Source: Tigriopus japonicus
Lineage: Eukaryota > Arthropoda > Copepoda > Harpacticoida > Harpacticidae
Assembly: GCA_010645155.1 (NCBI GenBank)
Contig: CM021319.1
Span: forward strand, 3,433,114 to 3,497,113
DNA length: 64,000 nt
Direction: 5' to 3'
Positions within the stretch are counted from its first letter, which is position 1. Each line of letters begins with the position of its first letter. The notes below the pieces were generated by a model. It was not told the origin of the DNA and made no database searches. It saw only the letters and a program-made list of their open reading frames with translations. The translations under genes and the position numbers were made by a program. Below are positions 24,159 to 35,504 of the stretch, in pieces.

Positions 24159-24161
24159 TTA

Positions 24162-27100
24162 GTAATGAAATTTCTAAATGTTGTAAAACACAAACTTGTA
24201 TCTGCAACATGAGTTTGTTAGATTGAAGGCTATTTAATTACAATTTTCATGGGACAAAAGCTATCAAGACACGCCACATCTAGTGACACTGGTGCAAGGT
24301 GTTAATTGACCAATCAGAATTAGGTCTAGAGATCTGTCCTAATCAGAGAACACCTTCAAATCAAGATCTTTGCGCATCTTTGTGTTTTAAGCCTTTAGAT
24401 GAGCCATAATAGAGTTTTATATAGAGTTCATTATGCATTAAATTGCCTCAGATGTACTGGCATTGAGCGATCTAACTATCAATCTACCAAGAGTCCCAAT
24501 AGGTGTATCAAGTCTTTCAATTTACTCATTTCCTCATTCTTAATATCACATCATTGAGTTAAGTTAAGTTGATTTACTTCTCTACACTCTAAGTAGAGTG
24601 CACTTTCTTACTACCTCATGCCCATTTCATGTTAAAGAACATGGGTTTCTCAATAGTTTCACAGGACTCAAATAGTTCTAAGAATATATGATACAAATCA
24701 CATTCCCACAGTTCCATTATATAGTTAAGAGTGTTTCAAGCTATAAGTGAAAGATGGAAAGCGCCAGCGTTGCCAGGTCCCAATGAGGGCTCGCGGCCAA
24801 ATTTAAGACCAAAAGTTGCCTTTTGGTGGCCAAAAATCAGGAAAAGTTGCCACTTGGCAGCAATTTTTTATTTCTATATCATTGCTGTTATTGCAAAGTA
24901 ATTGTGAATCTCAAGAGCACTACTCAATATTTTTTTTCCAAAAATTGAAAATTCAGTACCTTTTTTGACAATAAATGAACTGTTCTGTTTCTTATGAATC
25001 ACCTGGTACATACCCTAGAGAGATTTTGGCTTAAGAAGTGCGTGGTAAATCAGTCGCAAGGTAAGAAGGTAAATAGGTCACAGTACAAAGGTCATGGACC
25101 CACACAGCTCCAGAGGGAGCCAAAGGGATGAACCCAAGGACCTTGAGATTTTCCTTGGTTGCAGATTGTCCCATGGGACCCCATGATTAATCAGATGGAA
25201 CACAATTATGCCAAACCATGTCCGTAACTCAAAAATGGATGATCCCATAAAAAAAGTATGAAGATCAAAAAGATGCAGAAGATACCAATTTTTAAGAAAC
25301 ATATGTTTTTTTTCCCTTAATGTTGCCTTATTTTCGATTAAAGCCTAATTTCGGAAGGGAGATAAAAGTCGAAGTAACCACCGCTCTGTTTTCAGAAATG
25401 ACCCTTCACAGGAAAAATCGTGGTCGCTTAAGCATTGAACTTGAGTGAAATTGCTTTTTGTGACTCTTCAAGCCAAGTGTTTGGCAAATCATAGCCAATG
25501 AAGGTGAGGTACATATACAGTATATGTATGGTTTCAATCACAATTTATAGACAATATGATTAGGTGTTCCGTTTCTTTTGAAACACCCAGTAGTACATGG
25601 TATGTCTTGCTATTGTTTTACCACACCACTGGAGCATTTCATGGGGTTATTTGTTGCTTTTTGAAAGTTGAGGTGGTCTTTTCTCTCTGATAAGTTGTTT
25701 TCCTCTCTTTGTCTTTTACATCTCTATTATCTCTTTTATTAATTTTGGTAGAACTTTGCTTCAATTCATAACCAAGGACCCTTGTGTTATCTATTAAAAT
25801 GGTTGTAAAGGTTTCAACAGTTTTAGGTGATTTAATATAGTTTGTGAGCTCCTTTACAATATATGCCTTCACAAAATGTCTGCATTGTGATACTCTGACA
25901 TAAAAAATCATCATTAGGCATAAGTCTTGGCATTTGAAAAACACAAAAAACTGAAATTTTAACCCCTGTGGAGGGAAAGATACTGTAGTGGCAGAGTTGA
26001 ATCTTTAAAGATGCCCAAAGCTGCAAATTTCTTGTCGCTAGCGTCAAATTTTCGCATCTTGTTTCGTGAGATTCTTTAATTCCTTCTTGTAAGCATAGAC
26101 TTCTAGATATCTATGGGTTATGTAAAGCTTTTTAGTAACGCTTAACATTTTTTTCATTTCCATTATTTTTTCAGTTCATGTCTCGAAGATAATGACTGGC
26201 GACATTACCTTCATGATGATAATGCCTATCGATATTTTAAGAAAATGATTGAAAAGCTAGTTCTTTGAAATTGGAAAAAAGATAAAAAAATGGTGCAATG
26301 GGAAAATACAAAAAACAAGGGTTTTTTTTCTCAACGCCAGTATGTAAAACTTCAAAAAACGGAAAGTGTGAGAATTCAAGATACATTCTTGATTCAGAGG
26401 AGAAATTCTCAAAAGTACACTTTAATCACCACTGACCTTGATCGTCAAATTAAAGTTAACAAAAAATACACATTTTACGCACTGAAGCGTGCAATTTCGC
26501 GCATAAACATTGTAATTTATGTTTCTTAATGCTCAAAGCTCGAATCAACCTTGTTGCTAGCAGCGTTCTTGAAATATTATTTGCTGACCAAAGACGATAT
26601 GCACACAAGCTAGAACTTGGACTAGCAGGTCTGCATGGATTCCGGTTTTTCCGGTTGTTGCTGGCATGTCTTTTCGTTTGGTGGCCACAAAGTCATTGAA
26701 GGGTCTGGTGTGAAGTCCTCATCCCGGGTGCTCTTGAGTCTTAGTGGTACCTACATTATGTTGGGCGATGTTTGAGTTTTTTGAGTGACGCAGGTTGCAC
26801 GAACTCGATTAAATGGCGACTTGTTGACCTGAATTGCTGCCCAAGTCTCGGTCTCGTCCATTCGACCTTTTGAGTTGATTTTCATTGACGATTCGATCCC
26901 GAGTAGTTTCTTAAACACGTGCGGGTGTCATTTTGGTCTTTCCATTGAGAAACGACCTTGTCCAAGTTCAATTTCTTGCTCTTGGGACAGATCCGGTACG
27001 GGATCGGTAAGTAGCGAAAACTACAGTGCCTACAAAGCCTTTGGCTTTCCCTTTCCTTCTTTCTTTGCTTGCTTCCCTCCTTTCTTTGGAACAAGTTGAG

Positions 27101-27391
27101 CCTTGAGTTGTTTGAACGTATGCCCGGACATAGTAGACGGTACACGTCGCCAGAATTCACAAGCGCATAGTACATTCAAGCATCTCCGTTGAGCACAACC
27201 TTGTGGATTTCCATGTGGGACGCTCTCTCGAGTTCTTGGATCCTGACCAAAACAGAGTCATACGGAAACGATCTTCTCGTACTCTCACAAGTTCACCTTC
27301 TCCATTATTGTCAAGTCAACTTCGCGTTGTGTCATAGACGTTCAGTTCTCTTTTAGCGTGAGTCTCGGGTTCAAATCCCTCTGCGATCGCC
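24162..27391. other. Gene-poor region upstream of glycogen synthase
   Basis: It includes the right copy of a dispersed repeat (24313-24405) and two AGGTCA-type words near 25066-25096, but no recognisable exon. The last few hundred bases (about 26560-27391) are less AT-rich and probably contain the glycogen synthase promoter and 5' UTR. A pyrimidine tract ending TTTTAG at about 27345-27353 could be the acceptor of a 5' UTR intron. Confidence 0.45.
24313..24405 (+). repeat. Dispersed repeat, right copy
   Basis: This is the inverted counterpart of 19326-19412. It shares the ordered blocks TAATCAGAGAA, CATCTTTG, TTTTAAGCCTTTAG and GAGCC with small gaps. Confidence 0.5.
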
Positions 27392-30164
27392 ATGGAGCAA
27401 AGGAGATCGTCTTCCATGACGCGACAGTCGTCCAAGCGGTTTTATCGCTCCGACAGTCAAGGAGATTTAGCCAGGTTCTGGGACCATGGCGAGCACTTTG
27501 CCATGCAAAACCGATGGGTGTTTGAGTGTGCCTGGGAGGTGGCTAACAAGGTGGGCGGAATCTATACGGTCATTCGATCCAAGACCGGTGTTTCGGTCAA
27601 TGAACTGGGGGACCAGTACGTGTTGTTGGGACCTTACTTCGAGTTTAAGGCCAAGCAAGAAGTGGAGGAAGAGGATTTCCCTTACCATCATCCCCTAGGT
27701 CAAGCTGTGGAGAGGGCTCGACAAAAAGGATATCGGATCCATTGCGGACGATGGCTCGTGGAAGGCAATCCCCAGATCATTCTATTCGACATAGGATCAG
27801 CCGGAGCCAAGATGAACGAGTTCAAGCACGAGCTCTACGAAAAGGCCGGAATTGGAATTCCTCATGAAGATATCGAGGCCAATGATGTTTGTATCTTTGG
27901 GTAAGTAATGAGGTTGATTGATCGTTGAATTATTGGCTTTAGTCTGTCCGATTTTGGGTCAATTTATCATCATCTTTGAATTGAAACGTTTCTGTTTGCC
28001 TGTCTGCAAAGTTCATCCATCCTCGATTTTGTTATGTAACGTTACTACGCGACATTCGCCGGCTGTACTAGTTTGGGGGGAGTCTCGTGACCAGTTTCAG
28101 ATTGGCCCGGGTACAAACGAGGAAAGTGAATTCCTGTCTTGCTAGTTTCAATGTCTTCGTTCTTGTCGCTTAGCTCTTGAACAACAGTAACCCCATGTGC
28201 AACGTAAAACAGACGGGGTCATGTACGTTTGCATGTGTATGCATGAATAAATGAGCGGGGCCATAGTAGAACATTTGATGCTTCAATGTTAAGTCTAGAC
28301 AACTTAAGAATGCTTAAATTACCAAAAAAAACATACAAAGTACTGTATACGTGTCTTTACAGGTTGATGGTCGCGGAGTTCTTAGGGGATTTCCGATTCT
28401 TGGCAGAAAATTACTCTGATAGCCCACCCAGGATCGTGGGACATTTCCACGAATGGATGGCCGGGGTTGGACTGATCATGTCCCGGATTTGGAAGATTGA
28501 CATTGCCACTGTGTTCACGACCCATGCCACTTTATTGGGGCGTTTCTTGTGTGCTGGAGCACTCGATTTTTACAACAACCTGGCCCAATTCAATTGTGAT
28601 GAGGAAGCTGGAAAACGAGGATTCTATCATAGGTAAAGATTGTTCATTCTTTCGGCATGTGGAACTAGAAACTAGTCATGATTACTTCCAGATATTGCAT
28701 AGAACGAGCCGCCGCTCATTTGTGCCATTGTTTCACTACCGTGTCTGATATTACTGGAAAAGAGGCAGAGCATCTCATCAAGCGAAAGCCTGATATGATC
28801 ACTCCCAATGGGTTGAATGTGCAGCGTGATCTCCACGAATTTCAAAATCTTCATGCCGAGTCCAAGGAGAAAATTAACCAGTTCGTTCGAGGGCATTTTT
28901 ACGGCCATTTTGATTTCGACCTGGATAAAGCGCTGTATTTTTTCATTGCTGGACGTTACGAATTTGGCAACAAAGGGGCAGACATATTCATTGAGTCCTT
29001 GGCTCGCCTCAATCATTTGCTTAAAGAGGCCAAATCCGACAAGACCGTCGTCGCTTTCCTCATCTTCCCAACTAAAACGAACAGTTTCAATGTTGAGTCT
29101 CTCAGAGGACACGCTGTCACCAAGGGTCTCAAAGATACCATTGACGAAATCCAGAAGGTTGTGGGTAATCGGCTATATGAGACATGTCTGAGAGGAATCG
29201 TGCCGGATGGAAATGACTTATTGTCTAAGAATGATATCGTGAAGCTCAAGCGATGTATCTTCGCCCAAGCTCACACAAATCTGCCACCAATCACCACACA
29301 CAATATTGTCGATGATGCCACGGATCCGGTCATGAATGCATTCCGACGCTGCCAACTCTTTAACAACCGAACAGATCGAGTGAAAGTCGTTTTCCACCCA
29401 GAGTTTCTCACCTCCACCAACCCTCTGTTCAACCTCGACTATCAGGAATTCGTCCGAGGTATTTTATAATTTTGGGTTAACTTTGACAAACCAACAATAA
29501 CCTAATCCACCTTCATTTTCATGCCAGGTTGTCATATGGGAGTGTTCCCCAGCTACTATGAACCTTGGGGCTACACCCCTGCTGAGTGCACGATAATGGG
29601 TATTCCATCGATTACAACCAATCTCTCTGGTTTTGGTTGCTTCATGCAAGAGCAAATTGTTGATCCTCAATCTTATGGAATTTACATTGTGGACCGCATG
29701 CACATTGGTGTGGAGGAATCCGTGTCCCAATTGGCAAAGTATGAGCACCTTTCATCCTTTTTATTCATTTTGTTTTTGCCTCCTGTTCTTAACTAATTTC
29801 ACTTCGTCGTAGGTGCATGATGGATTTCGTGGGCTTAAACAGGCGTCAACGCATTATCATGAGAAATCGAACTGAGCGTCTCTCTGACATGCTTGATTGG
29901 AAATCGTTGGGTATCTACTACAGACGTGCCCGCATGCGTGCTCTTCAAAATGTGTTCCCTGACGTGAGCGAGAACGAAGAGGCTCCTCGACTTCCCTCTC
30001 GGCTCAATTATCCACGACCCATCTCTGAGCCTCCATCATTGGCTCCTTCTCGTGCTAATTCACCCATCTCTTCCGCACCCGGATCTGACTCCGATGCCTC
30101 CCATGATTCTGAGGAGGAAGAGGCCGAGCTTCAGACTTCCTTGTCACAATTACAAGCCTCCTAA
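27392..30164 (+). CDS. GYS: Glycogen [starch] synthase (GT3)
   Basis: Cytosolic enzyme extending glycogen from UDP-glucose. Exons: 27392-27900, 28363-28632, 28692-29458, 29528-29738, 29813-30164. All junctions are GT-AG and in frame, giving 702 aa, close to the usual animal length. The start sits in a strong context (gccATGg) and reads [14 protein letters not shown], matching the N-terminal regulatory phosphosites 2/2a of animal enzymes. Residues 527-535 (EPWGYTPAE) are the E-x7-E catalytic motif. The Arg cluster [13 protein letters not shown] (596-608) is the glucose-6-phosphate sensing helix. The tail ([20 protein letters not shown], then a Ser/Asp/Glu-rich end) keeps the GSK3/CK2 sites 3a-c and 5, so control by phosphorylation and glucose-6-phosphate is likely. 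It converges on the GH5 gene; the stop codons are 362 bp apart. Nothing is broken. Identity is certain at family level. Confidence 0.97.
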
Positions 30165-30390
30165 GAAGAGATACACGTTAGGCTTAAAGTGGACCTGCAT
30201 ATAGCAAAACAAAAATACTTTGTGACCGCTCACTCTTCCACACACAACACAAAAGGATAGAAAGGCTATACATTGGGAGTTGTAGGATCGACTTAGAAGA
30301 TATAACAATCGAATCTCTAAAATATCAATCACAACATGAAATGCCATGAAACATATGGAATTATTCTTGCATTTTAGTGCACATAAAATG

Positions 30391-30396
30391 AATAAA
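30391..30396 (+). terminator. Polyadenylation signal of glycogen synthase
   Basis: An AATAAA lies 227 bp past the glycogen synthase stop codon, before the convergent GH5 gene ends. It is the first canonical signal in the intergenic gap on this strand. Confidence 0.6.
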
Positions 30397-30526
30397 AAGG
30401 CATACCCAAAAAGTTAAATTTGTCCAACGAAACGGAACCCGATTATTTTAATTTTTCATTCAGTTCCCATTGCTGAGATTAAGACACTATTTGGTCAAGG
30501 TAAATGATTTGCTATGTTGAGTGATT

Positions 30527-32253
30527 TCATTGATTTGGTGAAGTTCTTGAGCTGCAAATTGTCTTTTTAGTGCAAAGTGTATGAGGAACAATGCCATTTT
30601 TGATCAATGCCAGGAAGTCCCATTCAGGGGCATAATGGTCTTCGGTTTTTGCTGTCCAAAAGAAAAATCCGGAGGTAGCTTCTTGAACCTCCATTTGTGC
30701 CAGCATGAAATCTTTGAGAAATTGCCGATGAGAATCGGAATAGTTTCTAATGTTGCCGTCGTATTTCTCACATGTTTCGTTTGAAGCTAATTTGGGCTTG
30801 GAGCGGTTTGAATATCCGTATAGATATTTTTGGCAATCCGTACTCGCCAAACTCCACTCTCCAACGATTGTTGGTAAGGTTTGAATTTTGAGATATGAAG
30901 AGAACTGACAGGCTTCCTCTATATTGGTTTCGAAGACTGTGGGGATTTCAAGGGCTTCGTTGTTGAGCTTCTTGTTCCAGAAGTGGTAATTATGCAAATC
31001 CAACATCACACCTTTATAACCTTCCTTCTCCGGCATGAGGTTGACAAAGTCGTCAGGATTTCGAAAGCCTTGTTGAATGATGACTTTGACCTCGTTGCCC
31101 AACCGTTTCCGAATGATTTCATAAGCTTGAGGGTGAAAATATTCCACCAGAACTTTCCAAACGTACTCGTAACCCACCCAACCAGCCAAAGGCTCATTTA
31201 ATATAGCAATACCGAAAAGGGTTCCATCACTGATGAGCTCGTCTCGCATCCAACCAAAGATCATGTCAATCATAAGCTCGTGAACACGTAAAGTTCGATT
31301 GACATTCGTTAGGTTGAAGTCAGGAGTGATCCATCCCACGTCTCCCGTTTTGCCCGAATTGTCAAATCCATTCTGTGAGCCAGGTGCTCCGTGTAAATCC
31401 AATACGATTTTTAAGCCAATTTCCTCGCACCAACCGATCAGCCTCTTTAAAAAGTACCTGAAAATTTAAGTCGACCTGTTCGCAAAGTTCCTCTTTCAGA
31501 CATGATTGTTTATGGCAAGAGATATGTTTTGATCTAAAGAAAGCATTGGAGGGTTCTGCCTGGCTCCCTCTTTCGCTTCAAACAAATTAGTAGCTCAAAA
31601 CTGTGGGCATTATACACTTAGTTGAGCCATGATATTTCAAGGATATCGTGTTCATGTACGTACTTACTTGGATTTGAGCGCAATGTCTCCTGTGGGCAAT
31701 GGAAAAGGTTCACCTGGGATCACATCAAACATCCAATAACCCAAAGGGATTCGTAAATGGGAAATTCCAACCGAATGCAACACCTCAAGATCAGTTTTTT
31801 GGATAAAAGTGTCCCAATGTCTGCAATAAGATGGCCATATTTCGCCATCTCAACTGATTTTTGATGGTTCCTTTAAATTTACCTTAACAATGTTTCTTGG
31901 ACAAAATTTGTGGGGAGAAAACTATGAAAAGTCCATTCATCCACAATGGCTTGACTGCTTCTCGAATTGGCCTCTTCAAAAAGATGTGGAGTTATCCACG
32001 GCTCCAAAAGTAGCCATCCTCCTAAGTTCACTCCTCGAATGATTCCATCATTGCATTGTGGACTTTTCGCAGGGATGACGTGGGGTAACCGAGTGAGACA
32101 AAAACCTACGGAATGTTAGGGAATGGTCTATTTGTTAATATTTCATCCGTCATGGCTATTTGATCTCAACTTACTATATGTTAATGTAAATATTGCTATG
32201 GATGAGATAGTAAAAACTGCCTTGCCCAACCGAGTTAGGAACAAGGTATTCAT
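30527..32253 (-). CDS. Secreted GH5 exo-1,3-beta-glucanase (fungal Exg1-type)
   Basis: Glycoside hydrolase removing glucose from the ends of beta-1,3-glucans (laminarin, fungal or algal wall glucan). Exons: 32253-32175, 32105-31883, 31820-31668, 31457-30527. All junctions are GT-AG and in frame, giving 461 aa. The N-terminus is a hydrophobic segment after a short basic stretch, so a signal peptide or anchor is likely. Fungal-type signatures run in order: RGVNLGGWLLLEPWITP, HWDTFI, RIPLGYW, YFLKRLIGWCEEIGLKIVLD, LHGAPGSQNG. The acid/base Glu is about residue 239 (ILNEP) and the nucleophile about 351 (VGEWS). The gene has ordinary short introns, so it is a resident gene and not contamination. 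Such close likeness to fungal Exg1 enzymes is unusual for an animal; horizontal acquisition is a possibility. It converges on glycogen synthase. Confidence 0.92.
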
Positions 32254-33412
32254 CAAGGCACTCACGAGACGAAACAGAATGATGAAATTGTAGGGAAAAG
32301 GATATCGGTGGCAAGACACTCAAAAGATGAACATTATCCAGCTTGTTCTTCCACTATTTAACACCAAAATGAAATCTGTTTTGCTTTTGTGATCTTGCCA
32401 GCCGGCAGTCAAGCTAGTTCGGTTCCCTTTTTCAGTTTAACGTTGGTTTGTGGAGTTCATTGGGAAACAAGTGTTGATAGCAATTTAAATCTGGGTTTCA
32501 AATCCAGCTGAAAATCACATGTGGGTGATGTACAAGAAAGTGTTAAACTGAATAATTCAATATGTTTGTAACCACCTAATCCTCAAGTTCGTAAGTTTCG
32601 CGAGGGTTTGGTGTCGTTTAGTTTTCCTCTAACATAAATACTTCAAATATTCTACAAACGACAATTTTATTAGTAATACCTCGCTAGGTTTCAAATCCTT
32701 GTGATAAAAAAATGCCCTGTGATAAAATTCGTATCTGGCTGGTGTTTATTTTTTCATAATGTTTATTGCGACATTTTTTTAAAGTCATTGGACAATGTAT
32801 GCATTTTAAATTCAAAGTAGAAATGTCTTGGTTGAGGGGTTGGCTGATATTAGACACGGTTGCTAAGAAAAATCAAAATCGAAGTACAAAAAAGTATGTG
32901 GGCAATCTTCTCAAAACTTGAGAGCAAAATCATAAATAAAAATAATTTCCCTTACCCTACAATTAGTGATACAACAAAAGTTTGTTTTTGTTCATTTTTA
33001 TGATATGCAAATTTTACAAATTTTGAAAATTGGAACCTCGACCAAAATACAGTAAAAGGACAAATTTTGTGTCTATAATTGACTGAAAAATTTTATTGTT
33101 AGGGCGTGGCAAAATAAGTTTTAAAAATACTCATTTAAGGAACTTTTACGCGTTAAAAAGAATGCTCAGAGATACAAAAAAATGGCCTAAATATCCCGAA
33201 ATGTTTTGACGAGTAACGGCAAGGGAAACAGCATTTGTTTATCCAATTAAGAAGGCTATAATTCCATTGTTTTGTCATCTCTTGTTGGTAAGATTATCCT
33301 TTAACTTAGACTCTGTAAGCATCAAAACATGTGATAGCAATATGTCTGTACAAAGTTAGCATATTAAGACTAATGCTCATGTGGTGATTAAATGTCCTAA
33401 CACCCTACCGAC
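32254..33412. other. Gene-poor region upstream of the GH5 gene
   Basis: The first few hundred bases must hold the GH5 promoter. The rest is AT-rich, with no exon or repeat that I recognise until the MITE at 33413. Confidence 0.5.
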
Positions 33413-33645
33413 CAGGGGTAGGCAACCAGTGGGCTGCAGCCCACATGTGGGCTCAAGGGGGGTCTTTGGTGGGACCAAGAGCTATGAGGAAAGTTCACAG
33501 CTCCCGCTATGTGCCCTATGGGCTCCCAAAGCTTTTTGATCGTTAATTTGTGGGCCCTTGAACCAACCACCGTCTGTTTGGCTGGCCCCTAATAACATGT
33601 AATCAAATTTGATGGGGCTTGACCCAAAGTGGTTGCTGACCCCTG
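33413..33645. mobile_element. hAT-type MITE, copy 3
   Basis: This 233-bp unit starts CAGGGGTAGGCAACCA and ends TGGTTGCTGACCCCTG, a nearly exact 16-bp TIR. The flanking octamers ctaccgac and gtatagac match at five of eight positions. Interior words CCCACATGTGGGCTC and GGGCCC link it to copies at 4200 and 15918. It is non-coding. Confidence 0.7.
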
Positions 33646-34127
33646 GTATAGACTGTCGCAAAAAGCGACCTCAAATGGCAAAAATTGCAACATCTGGAGT
33701 GCAAATGTCGAAAAATTCCTAAAAACAGCTCATCGCTTGGCTAAGTTTAGATGCCTTTCATACATCCCCAATGACTTGAAATTGGTGGCAGTCAACTACA
33801 AATTGTTAATCAGTGTCTGAAGAAATAGTTTTAGCTTTTAAGGACATCATTATTTTTGCCTCATTTAAAGTTTTATTGATCTAAATTGTCAAATTTAACT
33901 TCAAAATCAGTCAACCTCTACAATGAAGAGCAAGAGAAACAAAAGGGAGAAGGGAAGAGGCCCCCTTGATCACGGGGCGGATATACTGAAATTTTTGTTG
34001 GATGAATTACATGGTGTGGAAGAGAAAACTGCGTGTGTAGATGAAAAAAACTATAACGACAATAACTTTGGTCATTTTAATATGATTTCAAAAGGCTAAG
34101 GGGGGTAAAATAACATGTTAAATTTAA
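33646..34127. other. Gene-poor region
   Basis: AT-rich spacer between the MITE and the mariner remnant. No exon or repeat was recognised. Confidence 0.5.
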
Positions 34128-34587
34128 TTAATTTTCAATATGGCCACCATTGGCCGCAATTACTGCCTCCAAACAGCCGTGGAAAGATCGGCAGGTCTTC
34201 ACAATGTTCTCCGTCAACGTGGAATTCCACTTGGTCTCAACGACAGCCTTCAGGGCGTCGATATTTTGGTGGGGTGTGGTGCAAGCTCTTGTCTCAACAA
34301 CGCTCCAAAAAGAAACGTCCAGGGGATTGGGATCAGACAAGGAGCGGGGCCTTGGGCCAGAAGGAGGGGAAGCTTGAGTACAGCCACTCATGCATGATCT
34401 TGACTGTGTCCTGCTGCCACACATAGTTGCCGTTGGGGTAGGTGGCGTCAAGCCCAAGCTTCACCTTGGTCTGGAGCTCATCTAGGTACTCCTTGGTGCC
34501 CATTTTCAGGCCTTTTGGGCACCAGATTGGTGCCATCTTGATGGCACAATGCCAAGCATCTTGGCTAGGGGTGCAGATTTCTGGCAA
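34128..34587 (-). pseudogene. Tc1/mariner-family transposase remnant
   Basis: Two overlapping minus-strand frames together give the C-terminal half of a transposase. The frame at 34587-34333 carries the segment TYPNGNYVWQQD, where the family normally has the second catalytic Asp. The frame at 34457-34128 carries DPNPLDVSFWSVVE, the third catalytic Asp region (usually PDLNPLD), and ends EAVIAANGGHIEN. The switch of frame and the loss of the stretch between them show a frameshift or deletion. The N-terminal half is absent, so it cannot be active. Confidence 0.85.
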
Positions 34588-34699
34588 ATAAAACGTCTTT
34601 TAGGCCCAAAAAATGGCAAATAAAAGCGTCCAAAATCGCAAATAAAATGGCAAATAGACACGAAAAATTACCGAAATGTAGCAAAACTGGTCACTAATT

Positions 34700-35175
34700 T
34701 CTTAACACCGGTACAAGGAATGGGATTCCCTGTAAAGAGAGTTAATCGTTAATATAGTTTCTATATTTAACGTTTATATGAAATTTGATCTACCAATGAG
34801 TTATTGTTGGCAGATCTAACGATCTAACAACCCTATGGGTTGGTCAAGAATAGTATTTATAAAAAAGTCCAATCCTGTCTTAAATGCTGTTAGAGGATCA
34901 GCTCCTACATATTCCCGACGAAGATGAATGGGTAACAAATTGAACAATGAAGGAGCCCGATAAAGAAGAGAGAAGGACTTCATTGATCGAACTAGCCTCG
35001 ATTCCCTTGGATTTGGAGGTGCTCTCAGAACGCACGTAAAACCTCTACGATTGCTACAACTAATCTCAAATCCTGGGTTGGGACAGAGCCCATGAATGCT
35101 CTTGAAAACATACAGTATCAGATACCTTTCATACCATCTCCGAGTACTGTACAGCCCTAAACTCTCCCAATCCGA
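34700..35175 (-). mobile_element. 5'-truncated non-LTR retrotransposon (end of ORF2 plus 3' UTR), copy C
   Basis: Reading the minus strand from about 35170, the translation runs DWESLGLYSTRRWYERYLIL, then KSIHGLCPNPGFEI, then SLLYRAPSLFNLLPIHLR and ends near 34850. This is the typical C-terminal end of reverse-transcriptase ORF2 proteins of jockey/CR1-like elements ('RRRERY...Y..K...GL.PN...', 'FNSLP'). The following non-coding part (to 34700) matches the solo copies at 16771 and 19152, so it is the element's 3' UTR. A stop lies just upstream of the coding part, and the reverse transcriptase core is missing. Confidence 0.7.
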
Positions 35176-35470
35176 GAGCTCTCATTCCTGTGATGTTCCT
35201 AGTGAACCATCATAATTGGGTATACTATGTCCACCATCCTAAATAAAAGGGGGTGAGTAAAAAAGACGGAGGAGCAGCATTGATGCACTATCATTTAAAA
35301 TCCCACTCCGATCCAAGTGTCGTGAATTTTTAATAACAACTCTGACGACCGGATCGTCAGTGGCAGAGTATTCCTATGTCTTGCACCTCGAACAAGGATT
35401 GGGTGAATCCTTGGACTTTAGTCGCACCGATGAAACCCATAAAAGTGCAGCTTAGGGGGCTCTGAGGCTA

Positions 35471-35504
35471 GTTCTTTACACGTAAAGAACGATCTTAAGA
35501 TCGT
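35471..35504. repeat. Two adjacent palindromes
   Basis: GTTCTTTACACGTAAAGAAC (35471-35490) is an imperfect palindrome. ACGATCTTAAGATCGT (35489-35504) is a perfect 16-bp palindrome overlapping it by 2 bp. The function is unknown. Confidence 0.8.

Noticed and set aside
19717..24161. piggyBac assignment of the MITE units because TTAA occurs at their boundaries
   Set aside because: The terminal A belongs to the element: the right end of unit 3 is followed by TTAG, so the duplicated target is TTA (3 bp), which fits PIF/Harbinger better. piggyBac ends also normally begin with CC.
27366..27380. B-box-like GGGTTCAAATCCC just upstream of glycogen synthase
   Set aside because: No A box or cloverleaf precedes it at the right distance. 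It is a chance match in the 5' UTR region.
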